DNA of 64,000 bases from an uncultured Colwellia sp. (GCA_913063325.1 CAJXYE010000009.1:42521-106520); one strand, 5' to 3'. Positions 28,741 to 38,661 are shown, counted from the first letter of the stretch. Notes: a model not told the origin generated them from the letters alone. Translations and numbers: made by a program.

Positions 28741-28980
28741 ATGAAACTCGTGAGTGTTGATGTAAGTGAGCTGGCCCCGCCCGAGCCAATGACAGTTATT
28801 TTAACTGCCTTGGCTCGCTTGAACAAAGGAGAGTGTTTATTGGTGGCTCATAGGCGACAGCCTTTTCCTCTGTATGAGAAACTGCTTCAAGCGGGTTGGG
28901 CATATCATTGTCAAACCCATGATGATGAGAACATATCACTTTATATCTATCGCCAAATCGATTTATACCAATTTGATTAA
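28741..28980 (+). CDS. DUF2249-family protein; last four codons plus stop lie inside the MITE-like repeat
   Basis: VSELAPPEPMTVILTALARLNKGECLLVAHRRQPFPLYEKLLQAGW. Confidence 0.85.
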   Translation: MKLVSVDVSELAPPEPMTVILTALARLNKGECLLVAHRRQPFPLYEKLLQAGWAYHCQTHDDENISLYIYRQIDLYQFD

Positions 28981-29230
28981 ATTTCTTCCCAACTCAGAGC
29001 TCTGCTCGATGTTCAATAACAAGGCAGATTTGTTTGGGTTCAGTCATTCTAAATCAAATAAATTTAACGATGTTAGTGGGCATCGAGAAAGCTCCCAGAG
29101 GGCGAGTTTAAAAGGCTCATATACTGCGTTATTGATTTTGACTAGGGAATAACCATTCTCTTCAATCAATGCCTTGCATCTAAGCCTTTTAATTCTCGCT
29201 GAATGGGAAAGAACTTAATCAACTTGGTAT
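28965..29230 (+). repeat. MITE-like element, copy 1 (~266 bp)
   Basis: Imperfect TIRs ATACCAA[T/G]TTGATTAA...; full-length inverted match to 32958-33222. Confidence 0.9.
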
Positions 29231-29334
29231 TATTAGTATTTGAACATCATTTTGACGGAAAAACCTTTCAAGAAAGTGCTATCTAAGCAATTAATAGTAC
29301 GACTGAGTAATCCCTTTCGTTGAGGAAAATAATC

Positions 29335-30645
29335 ATGAACATTTCCGGCCTGTCATTTAATGCACTGCCTCCTATCGATTTACCTTTTCGTTTTTTCTTA
29401 AGCGGCCCGCTTTTTATCATTGCCTGTGCGCTGCTAGTTTTATTTTCTGGCGAGGCACTTTGGTTAAGTCGCTGGCAGCCTAATATGCTAGCGTTAACCC
29501 ACGGTTTTACCTTAGGTTTTTTAACTATGGTGATGATGGGGGCATTATTACAATTACTCCCTGTCATTGGTGGTATCGGTATTGCCAAACCTCGAATTAT
29601 TGCAACGACCAGTCATGCTTTATATTGTGCGGGTGTTATTGCTTTAATGCTTAGTTTTATTTTTTCTCATCACTGGTTAACACTGACGGCATTAGTCTTA
29701 CTTAGCTTGGGGTTAGGGCTTTACCTCGCCGCTATTATTTGGGTACTAATAAAAAAAATAAGCCAAGGTGATTCTATTAACGGTTTTCGTTTAGCGATAA
29801 TATCTTTGGCCATAGTATTATTGTTAGGTGGATTCCTATTAGCGAATAGAGTGGGTTTTACTGTGCCATTCATGCCTATCGATAAACATATCACTGATAT
29901 TCATGCTCTTATGGGGCTTGTTGGTTGGGCGGGAATATTAATCATATCGGTAAGCTTTCAAGTGTTACCTATGTTTCATGTTGCTCCTAATATGCCGAAA
30001 TACATCAGGCAATATCTTGGTGTTAGTCTGTTTATTTCACTCCTGTTTTACGTTTTTTATGCTGAGCTTGCCTTAACGTTAATATTCATTAGTCATGGTG
30101 TTTTTGCCGTTACTTTGTTTTATGTGATTAAGCAGCGTAAACGCAAAGTGCCCGATACGAGCATTAAGTATTGGCAGTTGGCAGCAGCAACACTGCTATT
30201 ACTTAATGTTTTGTACTTTTTACCCGATAGTTTTTATGTGCCCACACAAACGCCATTATGGATGGCATTACCTGATAAAGGCATGTTGCTAACGGCAATT
30301 TTCATCTATTTTTATTTATTGTCAGTGGTTCAAGGCATGTTACTTAAAATATTACCTTTTTTGAGTTATACCCACCTGCAACAGCGTTGCCTAATTGATT
30401 TCTCAGCGATGCAGTATATTCCTCATATGCATGATTTTTTGAGCAAAAAAAAGGCGATGGTATTGTACTATATGCATGTTCTTAGCGGATTATCATTGGT
30501 GGCGGTTATTTTTGAACCCTCCTTATATATTGTCTTTACTCTGTTACTTTTGATTGAATTTGTTTGGTTATTCATATTGATGGTGAAATGTATGTGTCTA
30601 TATTTTTCCGTTAATCGACAAATCAACTTGTCCAATAAGTCGTAA
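29335..30645 (+). CDS. Multi-TM membrane protein, NnrS-like / haem-copper-oxidase-I-like
   Basis: Many TM helices with conserved His (LALTHGFTLGFLTMVMMGALLQLLPV, DIHALMGLVGWAGILI); adjacent to hemerythrin and DUF2249. Confidence 0.65.
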   Translation: MNISGLSFNALPPIDLPFRFFLSGPLFIIACALLVLFSGEALWLSRWQPNMLALTHGFTLGFLTMVMMGALLQLLPVIGGIGIAKPRIIATTSHALYCAGVIALMLSFIFSHHWLTLTALVLLSLGLGLYLAAIIWVLIKKISQGDSINGFRLAIISLAIVLLLGGFLLANRVGFTVPFMPIDKHITDIHALMGLVGWAGILIISVSFQVLPMFHVAPNMPKYIRQYLGVSLFISLLFYVFYAELALTLIFISHGVFAVTLFYVIKQRKRKVPDTSIKYWQLAAATLLLLNVLYFLPDSFYVPTQTPLWMALPDKGMLLTAIFIYFYLLSVVQGMLLKILPFLSYTHLQQRCLIDFSAMQYIPHMHDFLSKKKAMVLYYMHVLSGLSLVAVIFEPSLYIVFTLLLLIEFVWLFILMVKCMCLYFSVNRQINLSNKS

Positions 30646-30694
30646 CTGACTATTATGCTCACAATTAACTTCTACCTAGGCTAAATAGGCTTTT

Positions 30695-31348
30695 ATGAAT
30701 ACAGTTACCTTAATTTCAGCTGAAAAATCAGCACAACAGATAACGCCATCAAAAGTGGTCTGTATTGGTCGTAATTATGTTGACCATATCAAAGAGCTAG
30801 CCAATGAAATGCCTGATGAAATGGTGGTGTTTTTAAAGCCAAATTCAGCGATTAGTACGGAACTGTTGGCAAAACATAATGATGATGCCTTGCATTATGA
30901 AGCAGAGTTAAGTTTTTTATATCAAGGCGGGAAGTTCATTGCGGTAGCGCTTGGTCTTGATCTCACTAAACGTGAAGTACAAGGTAAATTAAAAGCAAAA
31001 GGCCTACCTTGGGAGCGTGCTAAAGCTTTTGATAGCTCAGCTGTTTTTAGTGATTTTGTTTGTTTTGAGCAAGAATATATGCCGCAATTAAATTTATCGC
31101 TAACTATCAATAATACCCTTAAACAAGAAGGCGGTGTTAAGTTAATGATGGTAAAACCAGCTGAAATATTAACAGAGTTACAATCGTTTTTAACGTTGGA
31201 AGATGGCGATATAGTCATGACGGGCACCCCTAAAGGTGTCGGTGTTATTGGTAGCAATGATAATTTCATCGGACAAATCTATTTGAACAAAGAAAATCAA
31301 CTCATCGATAATAAATTATTAGTTGATTGCCAATGGCAAGCACAGTAA
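30695..31348 (+). CDS. Fumarylacetoacetate hydrolase-family protein
   Basis: KVVCIGRNYVDHIKEL, VFLKPNSA, DIVMTGTPKGVG. Confidence 0.93.
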   Translation: MNTVTLISAEKSAQQITPSKVVCIGRNYVDHIKELANEMPDEMVVFLKPNSAISTELLAKHNDDALHYEAELSFLYQGGKFIAVALGLDLTKREVQGKLKAKGLPWERAKAFDSSAVFSDFVCFEQEYMPQLNLSLTINNTLKQEGGVKLMMVKPAEILTELQSFLTLEDGDIVMTGTPKGVGVIGSNDNFIGQIYLNKENQLIDNKLLVDCQWQAQ

Positions 31349-31429
31349 TTACCCACAGTAATCATCCTCGAAAAATACGATTTTTAATTAAAGCTGTAAA
31401 GCTTTGCTACACTTAATATAGGCTCTTTT

Positions 31430-31493
31430 ATACCAATTAAATTAATTATGGCTTCTACTTAAGTAGAAATAACTTAGTTAATTTAATTCGTAT
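31430..31493. repeat. 64-bp palindromic element with ATACCAATT ends
   Basis: ATACCAATTAAATTAA / TTAATTTAATTCGTAT (15/16) flanking the perfect palindrome TTCTACTTAAGTAGAA. Confidence 0.75.
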
Positions 31494-31516
31494 TATACCC
31501 ATCGATAGGAAAGGCT

Positions 31517-31915
31517 ATGGAATATGAATTTGTACACGACGCTATAACAGGCGAAGCCAGAGCGCTCTTTTCATTAGAGCATGAGGTCATAGGTCCATGG
31601 ATGGAAGTTGAAATTGGACGTAATGTCACCAAGCTTACCGACCTCCTCATTGCGATAGATAATATTGAATCAGGTCAGTCTCAAGAAGTACTCATCACAG
31701 GTAGTGAATATTCTATTACCTTAAACAGTGAGGATGTCTCGATTCAAACTAACTTGAGTATGAACGGTTCGTTAAATGGTAGCGGTGAAGGGTTACCTGA
31801 AATGTTAACCGATGAGCATATTCACCTAGATCAAAATGAAATGGCTGGCTGTGGTTTAGATGACTTTAGAGCATTGCTACTTTCTTGGGGGCAGTTTACT
31901 AATGGACTAGCTTAG
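31517..31915 (+). CDS. YacL-like (UPF0231) protein
   Basis: MEYEFVHDAITGEARALFSLEHEVIGPWMEVEIG. Confidence 0.8.
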   Translation: MEYEFVHDAITGEARALFSLEHEVIGPWMEVEIGRNVTKLTDLLIAIDNIESGQSQEVLITGSEYSITLNSEDVSIQTNLSMNGSLNGSGEGLPEMLTDEHIHLDQNEMAGCGLDDFRALLLSWGQFTNGLA

Positions 31916-31916
31916 T

Positions 31917-31951
31917 GGTGATTTTATTCCTGCAAGTTAATAAAATCACCC
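31917..31951. terminator. Hairpin between convergent genes
   Basis: ggtgattttatt / aataaaatcacc perfect 12-bp stem. Confidence 0.6.
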
Positions 31952-31960
31952 TGTAAAAAA

Positions 31961-32809
31961 TTAGATTTCCTTTTGGATATCAGTAAACTCAGTAATTAAG
32001 GTTTGTAAGGCTTTTTCATCTATTGATAAAATCGCCAAAACCTTTTCTCCCACATAAGGCCAATCTGTTGAGGGGCGCTCTAAATACTTTAAAGACATTA
32101 AGTGCTCACAAAACTTTAAAACAGCAAATAAGTCTTGTCCTTCAGAGCCATTAAGTTTATCTAAAAAAGATCGTTCATGGTGCTGTAAAATAATTTGGCA
32201 AACATCTTTAGGTAAACGCCAAGAGCTAGCAACATAAAAACCAATAGTTGTATGATTAAAGCCATAGTGTGCTTCTTCAACGGCGGTTAGTTCTAGCTCT
32301 GGTGTTGTTAAGCCGTCATCGAGTATTTGTTGGTAATCATTATATTTCATTGCCATCACAGGCACACCGCAAGCATGAAATAGCCCTAAACTAAAAAACT
32401 TATCGTTGGCTATTTCAGGTTTATATCTTTGCCCAATCAACATAGCGGTACTGGCAATGTCAGAAGTAAACTGCCAAAAATCATCTAAGTTAATACTGCA
32501 GTTTTTAGGATCAAAGCTCTTTTTAAGTAAGCTACCTGTAACCAGCATTACTACACCGAAAATACCAATGTAATTTACCGACATTTTGATATCTGTGACT
32601 GTTCTGCCTAAGCCGTATAAAGGGGAGTTAATGGTTTTTAAAATGGCGGCACTTACTGCTATATCTTTACTAATAGCGTTACTAATGGCATTAATATCTG
32701 GATTTGCATCGGCCATGAGTTTGAGCAATTCAAGTAGCAGCTTGGGTTGGGCTGGGACAGAAAAGCCACGACTAATATCATCTAAAACACTTTGATCAAC
32801 TATTAACAT
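31961..32809 (-). CDS. HDOD-domain protein
   Basis: PAQPKLLLELLKLMADANPDINAISNAISKDIAVSAAILKTINSPLYG. Confidence 0.92.
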   Translation of the reverse strand: MLIVDQSVLDDISRGFSVPAQPKLLLELLKLMADANPDINAISNAISKDIAVSAAILKTINSPLYGLGRTVTDIKMSVNYIGIFGVVMLVTGSLLKKSFDPKNCSINLDDFWQFTSDIASTAMLIGQRYKPEIANDKFFSLGLFHACGVPVMAMKYNDYQQILDDGLTTPELELTAVEEAHYGFNHTTIGFYVASSWRLPKDVCQIILQHHERSFLDKLNGSEGQDLFAVLKFCEHLMSLKYLERPSTDWPYVGEKVLAILSIDEKALQTLITEFTDIQKEI

Positions 32810-32957
32810 AAGGCCAATAAAAAGTTAAAAAACATAGCTTAAGTGTATCTCATAAAAGCAGCTCATGCTTTATTTCTTGTTCAGGTTGAAGACTGATTTT
32901 TTGTGAGGACTATTGTCATATTACTTTTGTAGTAGTTGTGCTTTATATCTCTGATTT

Positions 32958-33222
32958 ATACCAAGTTGATTAAGTTCTTTCCCACTCAGCGAGAATTAAA
33001 AGGCTTAGAGACAAGGCATTGATTGATGGGAATGGTTATTCCCTTCTCAAAATCAATAACGATGTGTGTAAGCCTTTTGAACTCGCCCTTGGGAGCTTAC
33101 TCGATGCCCATTAACTTCGTTAAATTAATTTGATTTAGAGTGACTAAACCGGAATGAATTTGCCTTGTTATTGAACATCGAGTATAGCTCTGAGTAGGGA
33201 AGAAATTTAATCAAATTGGTAT
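32958..33222 (-). repeat. MITE-like element, copy 2, inverted relative to copy 1
   Basis: Reverse complement aligns end to end with 28965-29230, about 85-90% by eye. Confidence 0.9.
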
Positions 33223-33240
33223 TAGTTAAAAATCAATAAA

Positions 33241-33411
33241 TCAGCGGGATATGTAAATCATCATAACAAAGAAAGCAATAATAATAGCGTTAAAGGCAAG
33301 GATGTAAGTGAATCCCTTGAGGCCTTGTTTAAGGCTGTAATTATGTGCGCTAAGATACCAGGTCCAAATTGCACACATAACAATGGGCATTAAAAAGAAA
33401 AATTTTATCAT
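33241..33411 (-). CDS. Small (56 aa) membrane protein below the ORF-track cutoff
   Basis: MIKFFFLMPIVMCAIWTWYLSAHNYSLKQGLKGFTYILAFNAIIIAFFVMMIYISR*; two TM segments. Confidence 0.5.
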   Translation of the reverse strand: MIKFFFLMPIVMCAIWTWYLSAHNYSLKQGLKGFTYILAFNAIIIAFFVMMIYISR

Positions 33412-33484
33412 AAAAGGATAACGCTTATTAAATAAAAATCATGTGTAATCATAGGATAAAACAAACAGTTAGGCCAGACTCTTA

Positions 33485-35077
33485 TCAACTTTGATTATGG
33501 ATTAATTTTGTCAGCGGCTCTCTAATAGCATATAAAAATAATAAGCTAGGTATCACCATTAAAGCCGTGAGGACAAAAAATAGTGCCCAGTTACCATCGA
33601 GCCAATCAACCATAACACCAGAGTATGAGCCAAGCATGACTCGACCAAAGGTACCAAGAGAGGCCATTAGGGCATACTGGCTAGCGGTAAATGTTTTATT
33701 ACACAAAACAGATAACAGAGCGACAAATGCAACTGAGCCCCAAGCGGAAGTAAAACCATCAACAAAGACAGTTAAAGCGAACAATGCTTTATCTGGACCT
33801 ACCAATGCCATTAGTGCAAAGAGTAGGTTGCTAGAAGCCATCGCTATACCACCGATAAATAACCCTTTTAAAATGCCATAACGTATAGTGAATACACTGC
33901 CGATCAGAGAAAATACGATAGTTACCGCCCAATTGAGCATTTTAGAATAATAAGCGATATCACTATTTGAGAAACCTACCTCTCGGTAGAAGACAATTGA
34001 CATTCTTCCTAAGTAGGCTTCACCTAATTTAAACAGAAATATAAAGAGTAAAATGGATACGGCCAAGCCAGTGCCATTTCGTTGGAAAAATTCTTGTATT
34101 GGTGCCACTAGGGTTGTTAATAACCAAGCTGTTAAGCGATGAATTATAACAGCCGGTAACGGAACTGAATCATCAGTTTTTTGTGATTGAACTGTCCTAT
34201 TTAAGCTGCTTAGTTGCTTGATAAAAATTACCAGTAAGGTCGCGATAAATAGACTAATGGCCGAAAATTTAAATTCATCAGCAATGAACTGTGTAGGCCA
34301 TGCAGGATAACCAATGTTAGCGTAAAGTATACTCAGAATAATTAAAGGTAAAATAAGCAGAATAATTAATGGTCTATTGCCTTGGCTTGGTAATGCCCGT
34401 AAGTAGTTACTCTCAATTTGATTTTGCAGCTTCTCTCTGTTGCTTAAAGGTTCCCTTACTATAAACGCGGTAAGCATTAACACGACCATAATAACCGCAA
34501 GCACTAAATATACCTGAGGCCACTGCCAGTTTGGTTGATCAACGAGAATAAATGGAATGCTGCCTAAACCAGCATAACCAGTCCACCAGCCTGCGGTTGC
34601 CATCGCTGATCCTGCAGCCATGTAGTTACTGTCTTTGTCAGCTAACGAATCAATGCGGTAGGCGTCGATAGCTATGTCTTGAGTAGCTCCTGAAATAGCG
34701 ATGATCAAACCAAATAAAGCCATCATATTCAGTTGGTTGTTTGCATCAAGCTGACTAAGTTGAACTGCAGCTAATAATATCACCAGTTGCGCTGTCAAAA
34801 TCCAGCTACGCCTTTGCCCCATTTTAGCCGTTAGTACAGGGATCTTTAATCGGTCGACTAGTGGTGACCAAAGAAAATTAATACTATAAGCGACAAAAAT
34901 AAGCCCGAAAAGGCCAATGCTTGAACGACTAAGACCTTCGTCTTTTAGCCAGCCACTCATGGCTGAGCCTATCATGACCCACGGGAAGCCACTAGCTATA
35001 CCAAAGCAAAAAATACTGAGTAAACGTCGATCTTTAAAGTAAGTTAACGTTTGGCGAAAAGAGTGGCTTTCAGACAT
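33485..35077 (-). CDS. AmpG-like MFS transporter
   Basis: FCFGIASGFPWVMIGSAMSGWLKDEGLSRSSIGLFGL; ATQDIAIDAYRIDSL. Confidence 0.9.
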   Translation of the reverse strand: MSESHSFRQTLTYFKDRRLLSIFCFGIASGFPWVMIGSAMSGWLKDEGLSRSSIGLFGLIFVAYSINFLWSPLVDRLKIPVLTAKMGQRRSWILTAQLVILLAAVQLSQLDANNQLNMMALFGLIIAISGATQDIAIDAYRIDSLADKDSNYMAAGSAMATAGWWTGYAGLGSIPFILVDQPNWQWPQVYLVLAVIMVVLMLTAFIVREPLSNREKLQNQIESNYLRALPSQGNRPLIILLILPLIILSILYANIGYPAWPTQFIADEFKFSAISLFIATLLVIFIKQLSSLNRTVQSQKTDDSVPLPAVIIHRLTAWLLTTLVAPIQEFFQRNGTGLAVSILLFIFLFKLGEAYLGRMSIVFYREVGFSNSDIAYYSKMLNWAVTIVFSLIGSVFTIRYGILKGLFIGGIAMASSNLLFALMALVGPDKALFALTVFVDGFTSAWGSVAFVALLSVLCNKTFTASQYALMASLGTFGRVMLGSYSGVMVDWLDGNWALFFVLTALMVIPSLLFLYAIREPLTKLIHNQS

Positions 35078-35200
35078 AAAGTATTAATATATAAGTCGTA
35101 TGGTAATAGAGGGGCTAGCCTATCAAAGAGTGAGAACAAAGAGAATAACTTAATCGGGATGCTTTAAAGTTAGTATACGTGATGTTTGTTAGATTTATTT

Positions 35201-35530
35201 CTATGCTATTGGACGCCAACCAATACAATCAATAGGGTAGCTGCCCGTACCGTTAAAAAAGTCTAGACAGGTATTCATTTCACTTTTGAAAAATAGATCT
35301 TGGTTAAGTGCTTTAGCGCCATGTAAGCTAACTTCATGCATCAAATGCCAAAATACACGTTCCTTGGCATTGTGTGGGGTTTCATCCATTACTTTTAATA
35401 ATGTCCACTCAGACATAGTATCTAAAATAAAACTGTCAAGCTCTGTGTAGTGAATGGTCTCTTCCATAACTGCGGCTACATAAGCATGCATTTGAAGTAT
35501 TTTATCATCGATAAACTGCTCTACTACCAT
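35201..35530 (-). CDS. Conserved-type hypothetical protein
   Basis: 109-aa ORF in an otherwise non-coding gap. Confidence 0.6.
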   Translation of the reverse strand: MVVEQFIDDKILQMHAYVAAVMEETIHYTELDSFILDTMSEWTLLKVMDETPHNAKERVFWHLMHEVSLHGAKALNQDLFFKSEMNTCLDFFNGTGSYPIDCIGWRPIA

Positions 35531-35789
35531 GAAGGCCCCCTTAAAATATATAAACTACTTGGCACAATATATGACGGTCTTTAATGGTAAATTATAGATT
35601 TAATCGACAATAAATTAGTGCCTTTATTATTAAATCACTATTAATTTATCTTAGTGAAAATTTTATTGGCTAACCTATTTATCGGTGATAATTGGTTTTT
35701 TGTCAAAAAATATCTAATTTTCTTTGTTACTATTTTGTTAAATCTTTCGTTTATATTTTGTTGTGGGTGGTGTAATTATGATTGATAAC

Positions 35790-36377
35790 CTAGTCATTGG
35801 CAGGTAATAACGTCGCGCTAATTAAGGTCACAGGCTTCAAGGGAACATCATCCCAAGCCATCGATTCGTTGTAATCTGTGGGTACCTTAGCAATGGCTTC
35901 TAATACTTCTTCACCTTCAACGATAGCACCAAAAACAGCGTAGCCCCACTTTCTGCCGGGATCTAAAGTCGTATTGTCTGATAGATTAAAAAAGAATTGA
36001 CGATTAGCTGTGTGTGGCCTATTTTCTTTTGCCATAGCGATAGTACCTGTTTCATTTTTTAAACCGTTACCTGACTCATTAAAAATGCTTTTACCTAACT
36101 CTTTAGCAGTGAACTTGGCATCATATGCACCACCTTGCACAATAAAATCATCAATAATACGATGAAATATTGTATTGTTATATTCGCCCTTTACTACATA
36201 CCCTAGAAAATTATCAACGGTAATAGGGGCTTTTACTCTATCGAGTTCAACAATTATTACTCCCATTGATGTTACTAATTTTACCTTAGGGTATATATTA
36301 GTTGGATCAACGGCATGACTAAAACAGCTGCTGATGAGTAAAGCGAATACAATAATAAATTGGAAAGTACGGTTCAT
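35790..36377 (-). CDS. Periplasmic cyclophilin-type peptidyl-prolyl isomerase
   Basis: Signal peptide; YNNTIFHRIIDDFIVQGG; FFFNLSDN. Confidence 0.93.
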   Translation of the reverse strand: MNRTFQFIIVFALLISSCFSHAVDPTNIYPKVKLVTSMGVIIVELDRVKAPITVDNFLGYVVKGEYNNTIFHRIIDDFIVQGGAYDAKFTAKELGKSIFNESGNGLKNETGTIAMAKENRPHTANRQFFFNLSDNTTLDPGRKWGYAVFGAIVEGEEVLEAIAKVPTDYNESMAWDDVPLKPVTLISATLLPAND

Positions 36378-36422
36378 AATTACCTACTGTTTAGTGAAAA
36401 AGGATAGAGTGATTAAGCGACA

Positions 36423-36992
36423 CTATAAAAATGTTTTAATATCTTTACTGGTTAATATTTGTTTTATCAGGGTACTTAAATGTTGATTGAATTCACGTTC
36501 TAATACCGCGACATCAGCATTAAGCGCGCCTTCACTATGCGCTCTATTTTTAAAGTTACTGGTCAGCGTTTGCTTGCTATTATCAATAGATACTTTAATG
36601 ATAATTTCACTTTGAGTAGTATAACTGACGCTTTCTTGCTCAACACTAATGACCGCTTTTTCTATAGTGACGATAACGTTGTTATTTGCTGAGTCTGATA
36701 ACGTTAGACCTTGCTGTTGCCACTGTTTCGCTAAGATTCCTTCAATGATATCTTCAAGACGCTGCTCAGATGAAAGAATGACAGCTGCTTCCTTTTTTTC
36801 GAGTATTTGGATAATGTGCGTGCTGGTGCGCATATCAATAACGCTCAATTTCGCTTCTTTTCCTGATAACTGATTAGATGGCGACAAGCTCACTTGCGGC
36901 GAAACAATTAAATGTGTCGGTGCTGTACTACAGCCGAAAGTGCTTGCCAGTAACAAGGCTAGGACTATCGAGGTAAAGGTCTGTAAATTCAT
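36423..36992 (-). CDS. YajG-like lipoprotein
   Basis: Lipobox STFGC; YajG-like sequence; ATG at 36992 preferred over the longer ORF start. Confidence 0.8.
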   Translation of the reverse strand: MNLQTFTSIVLALLLASTFGCSTAPTHLIVSPQVSLSPSNQLSGKEAKLSVIDMRTSTHIIQILEKKEAAVILSSEQRLEDIIEGILAKQWQQQGLTLSDSANNNVIVTIEKAVISVEQESVSYTTQSEIIIKVSIDNSKQTLTSNFKNRAHSEGALNADVAVLEREFNQHLSTLIKQILTSKDIKTFL

Positions 36993-37008
36993 GAGCTTCT
37001 CTATTTTT

Positions 37009-38211
37009 TTATCGTTTAATTGCTGATTGGGTGACAAACTTATCATTACTGGCAATTAAGGTTTCATTACCAAAAAGGCGTTGTAATTTAATGTGGTAAG
37101 CTAATTTTTGATTACCAATAATACGCAATTCACCGCCTTTCTTTAATACCCTATGACTGTCTTTAAACATCTGCCAAGCGATATGATCGGTTGTGGCTGT
37201 ATTTTGATGAAAAGGTGGATTACATAAGATTAAGTCAACACTACCACCTTCTATATCGGTCAAAGAATCGTTAAGGGTAAACTCACATTGTCCAATGACT
37301 TCAGGCAGGTTTGTTTCGATATTGTGCTTCGCTGAGGCCATTGCCATCGTTGATTCATCAATAAACTGAACGTGCGCTTGTGGTTGATTTGCCAAAACGG
37401 TAAGGCCGATAACACCATTGCCACAACCTAAGTCGATTACTTTGCTGTGTGCAGCCACTTCAGGTAAGTTTTCAATAAAATATCGTGCGCCAATGTCTAA
37501 TTTTTCTCTAGCATACACATTCGCATGATTACTTATGGTAAATTCGCGATCGGGAGAATCATTGGTTGATTTATGCGCTATGGACCACACCGTTGGAAAA
37601 GGTGATTGATGTATTTGATTACTACCGGATTTAGAACCTAATTGAGAGTCAAATTGACAAAAAACTAAACGTGATTTTTTAACAGCCAAAGATGTTTTGG
37701 TGGTGCCCAAATACTTTTCAAAGACTTTTAAGGTAGAACTGTGGATTTCTTTGGCGCGATCTGCAGCGATAAATATGCATTTATCATTGACTGACTTTTT
37801 GATTTGAATAAGTTGTTCTATCAGTAGCGATTTACTTTTAGGTATTTTATATAAAATTATATCAATATCATCAGGTAAACTATCAAGAGAATCTAACAGT
37901 TCAAGATTACTATCATCTAAGTAATTTTGCTCAATGTTATAGCGAGTTCCCTCACTGCTGATATAGGAATCATTAATTGAGATAACGTGTGGGTTTTCAC
38001 TACCTGAGTGGCAGAAGTGTGTAGCCAGTGCACCAAAAGCGTCATTAAAAAGTGCCACTTTTGTTTGTGCGTTAATTAAACCTTGTTCATCAATATGGTT
38101 TATTAGGTACTCATCGGCTGAATCCCATGCTTGTAAACTACGGTTTACCTGTGAAACAGGAAAGCGGCTTAGAAATAAGTTCTTATCATTAACAATAAAA
38201 GGGCTGATCAT
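37009..38211 (-). CDS. rlmG: 23S rRNA (guanine1835-N2)-methyltransferase RlmG
   Basis: VIDLGCGNGVIGLTVL SAM motif; LILCNPPFHQN; RlmG/RsmC-like N-terminal half. Confidence 0.88.
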   Translation of the reverse strand: MISPFIVNDKNLFLSRFPVSQVNRSLQAWDSADEYLINHIDEQGLINAQTKVALFNDAFGALATHFCHSGSENPHVISINDSYISSEGTRYNIEQNYLDDSNLELLDSLDSLPDDIDIILYKIPKSKSLLIEQLIQIKKSVNDKCIFIAADRAKEIHSSTLKVFEKYLGTTKTSLAVKKSRLVFCQFDSQLGSKSGSNQIHQSPFPTVWSIAHKSTNDSPDREFTISNHANVYAREKLDIGARYFIENLPEVAAHSKVIDLGCGNGVIGLTVLANQPQAHVQFIDESTMAMASAKHNIETNLPEVIGQCEFTLNDSLTDIEGGSVDLILCNPPFHQNTATTDHIAWQMFKDSHRVLKKGGELRIIGNQKLAYHIKLQRLFGNETLIASNDKFVTQSAIKR

Positions 38212-38346
38212 AAAATTGGCTAAAGGTCAGTAAAAATTGCCGACTATTGTGTCATAATCCACAACATATTGTTGGTCTATCCACTTAAATCAGCTAAAAT
38301 ATTTGTCGATTTGAGTCCATACTATTTTACATTCAGGAATAAAATA

Positions 38347-38661
38347 ATGACTGTTGCTGCTGTTATAGAACAAAAACTGCTAGATGCTTTTCAACCATCA
38401 CATTTAGAAGTGATTAATGAAAGCAATAATCACAATGTACCACCGGGTAGTGAGTCGCACTTTAAAGTTGTGATTGTTGCTAAAGCCTTTGAAGGTGAAC
38501 GCCTAATTAAACGTCACCGTTTAGTAAACGCTGTGCTTGCAGAAGAACTTGCGGATAAAATCCATGCCTTAGCATTACACACCTATACAGAGTCACAATG
38601 GCAAGAGCAGTATGCTGATAAAGTACCAAGCTCTCCTGACTGTGCTGGTGGTAGTAAATAA
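38347..38661 (+). CDS. bolA: BolA-family protein
   Basis: HLEVINESNNHNVPPGSESHFKVVIVAKAFEGERLIKRHRLVNAVLAEEL. Confidence 0.93.
   Translation: MTVAAVIEQKLLDAFQPSHLEVINESNNHNVPPGSESHFKVVIVAKAFEGERLIKRHRLVNAVLAEELADKIHALALHTYTESQWQEQYADKVPSSPDCAGGSK

Noticed and set aside
28874-29152. 92-aa + strand ORF overlapping DUF2249 and the MITE
   Set aside because: Out-of-frame reading through a repeat; no protein-like features.
34529-34546. GATCAACCAAAC on the minus strand in the ampG-like gene
   Set aside because: Resembles the ECF -35 string but is inside a CDS, lacks TGTC and has no CGTT box at the right spacing.
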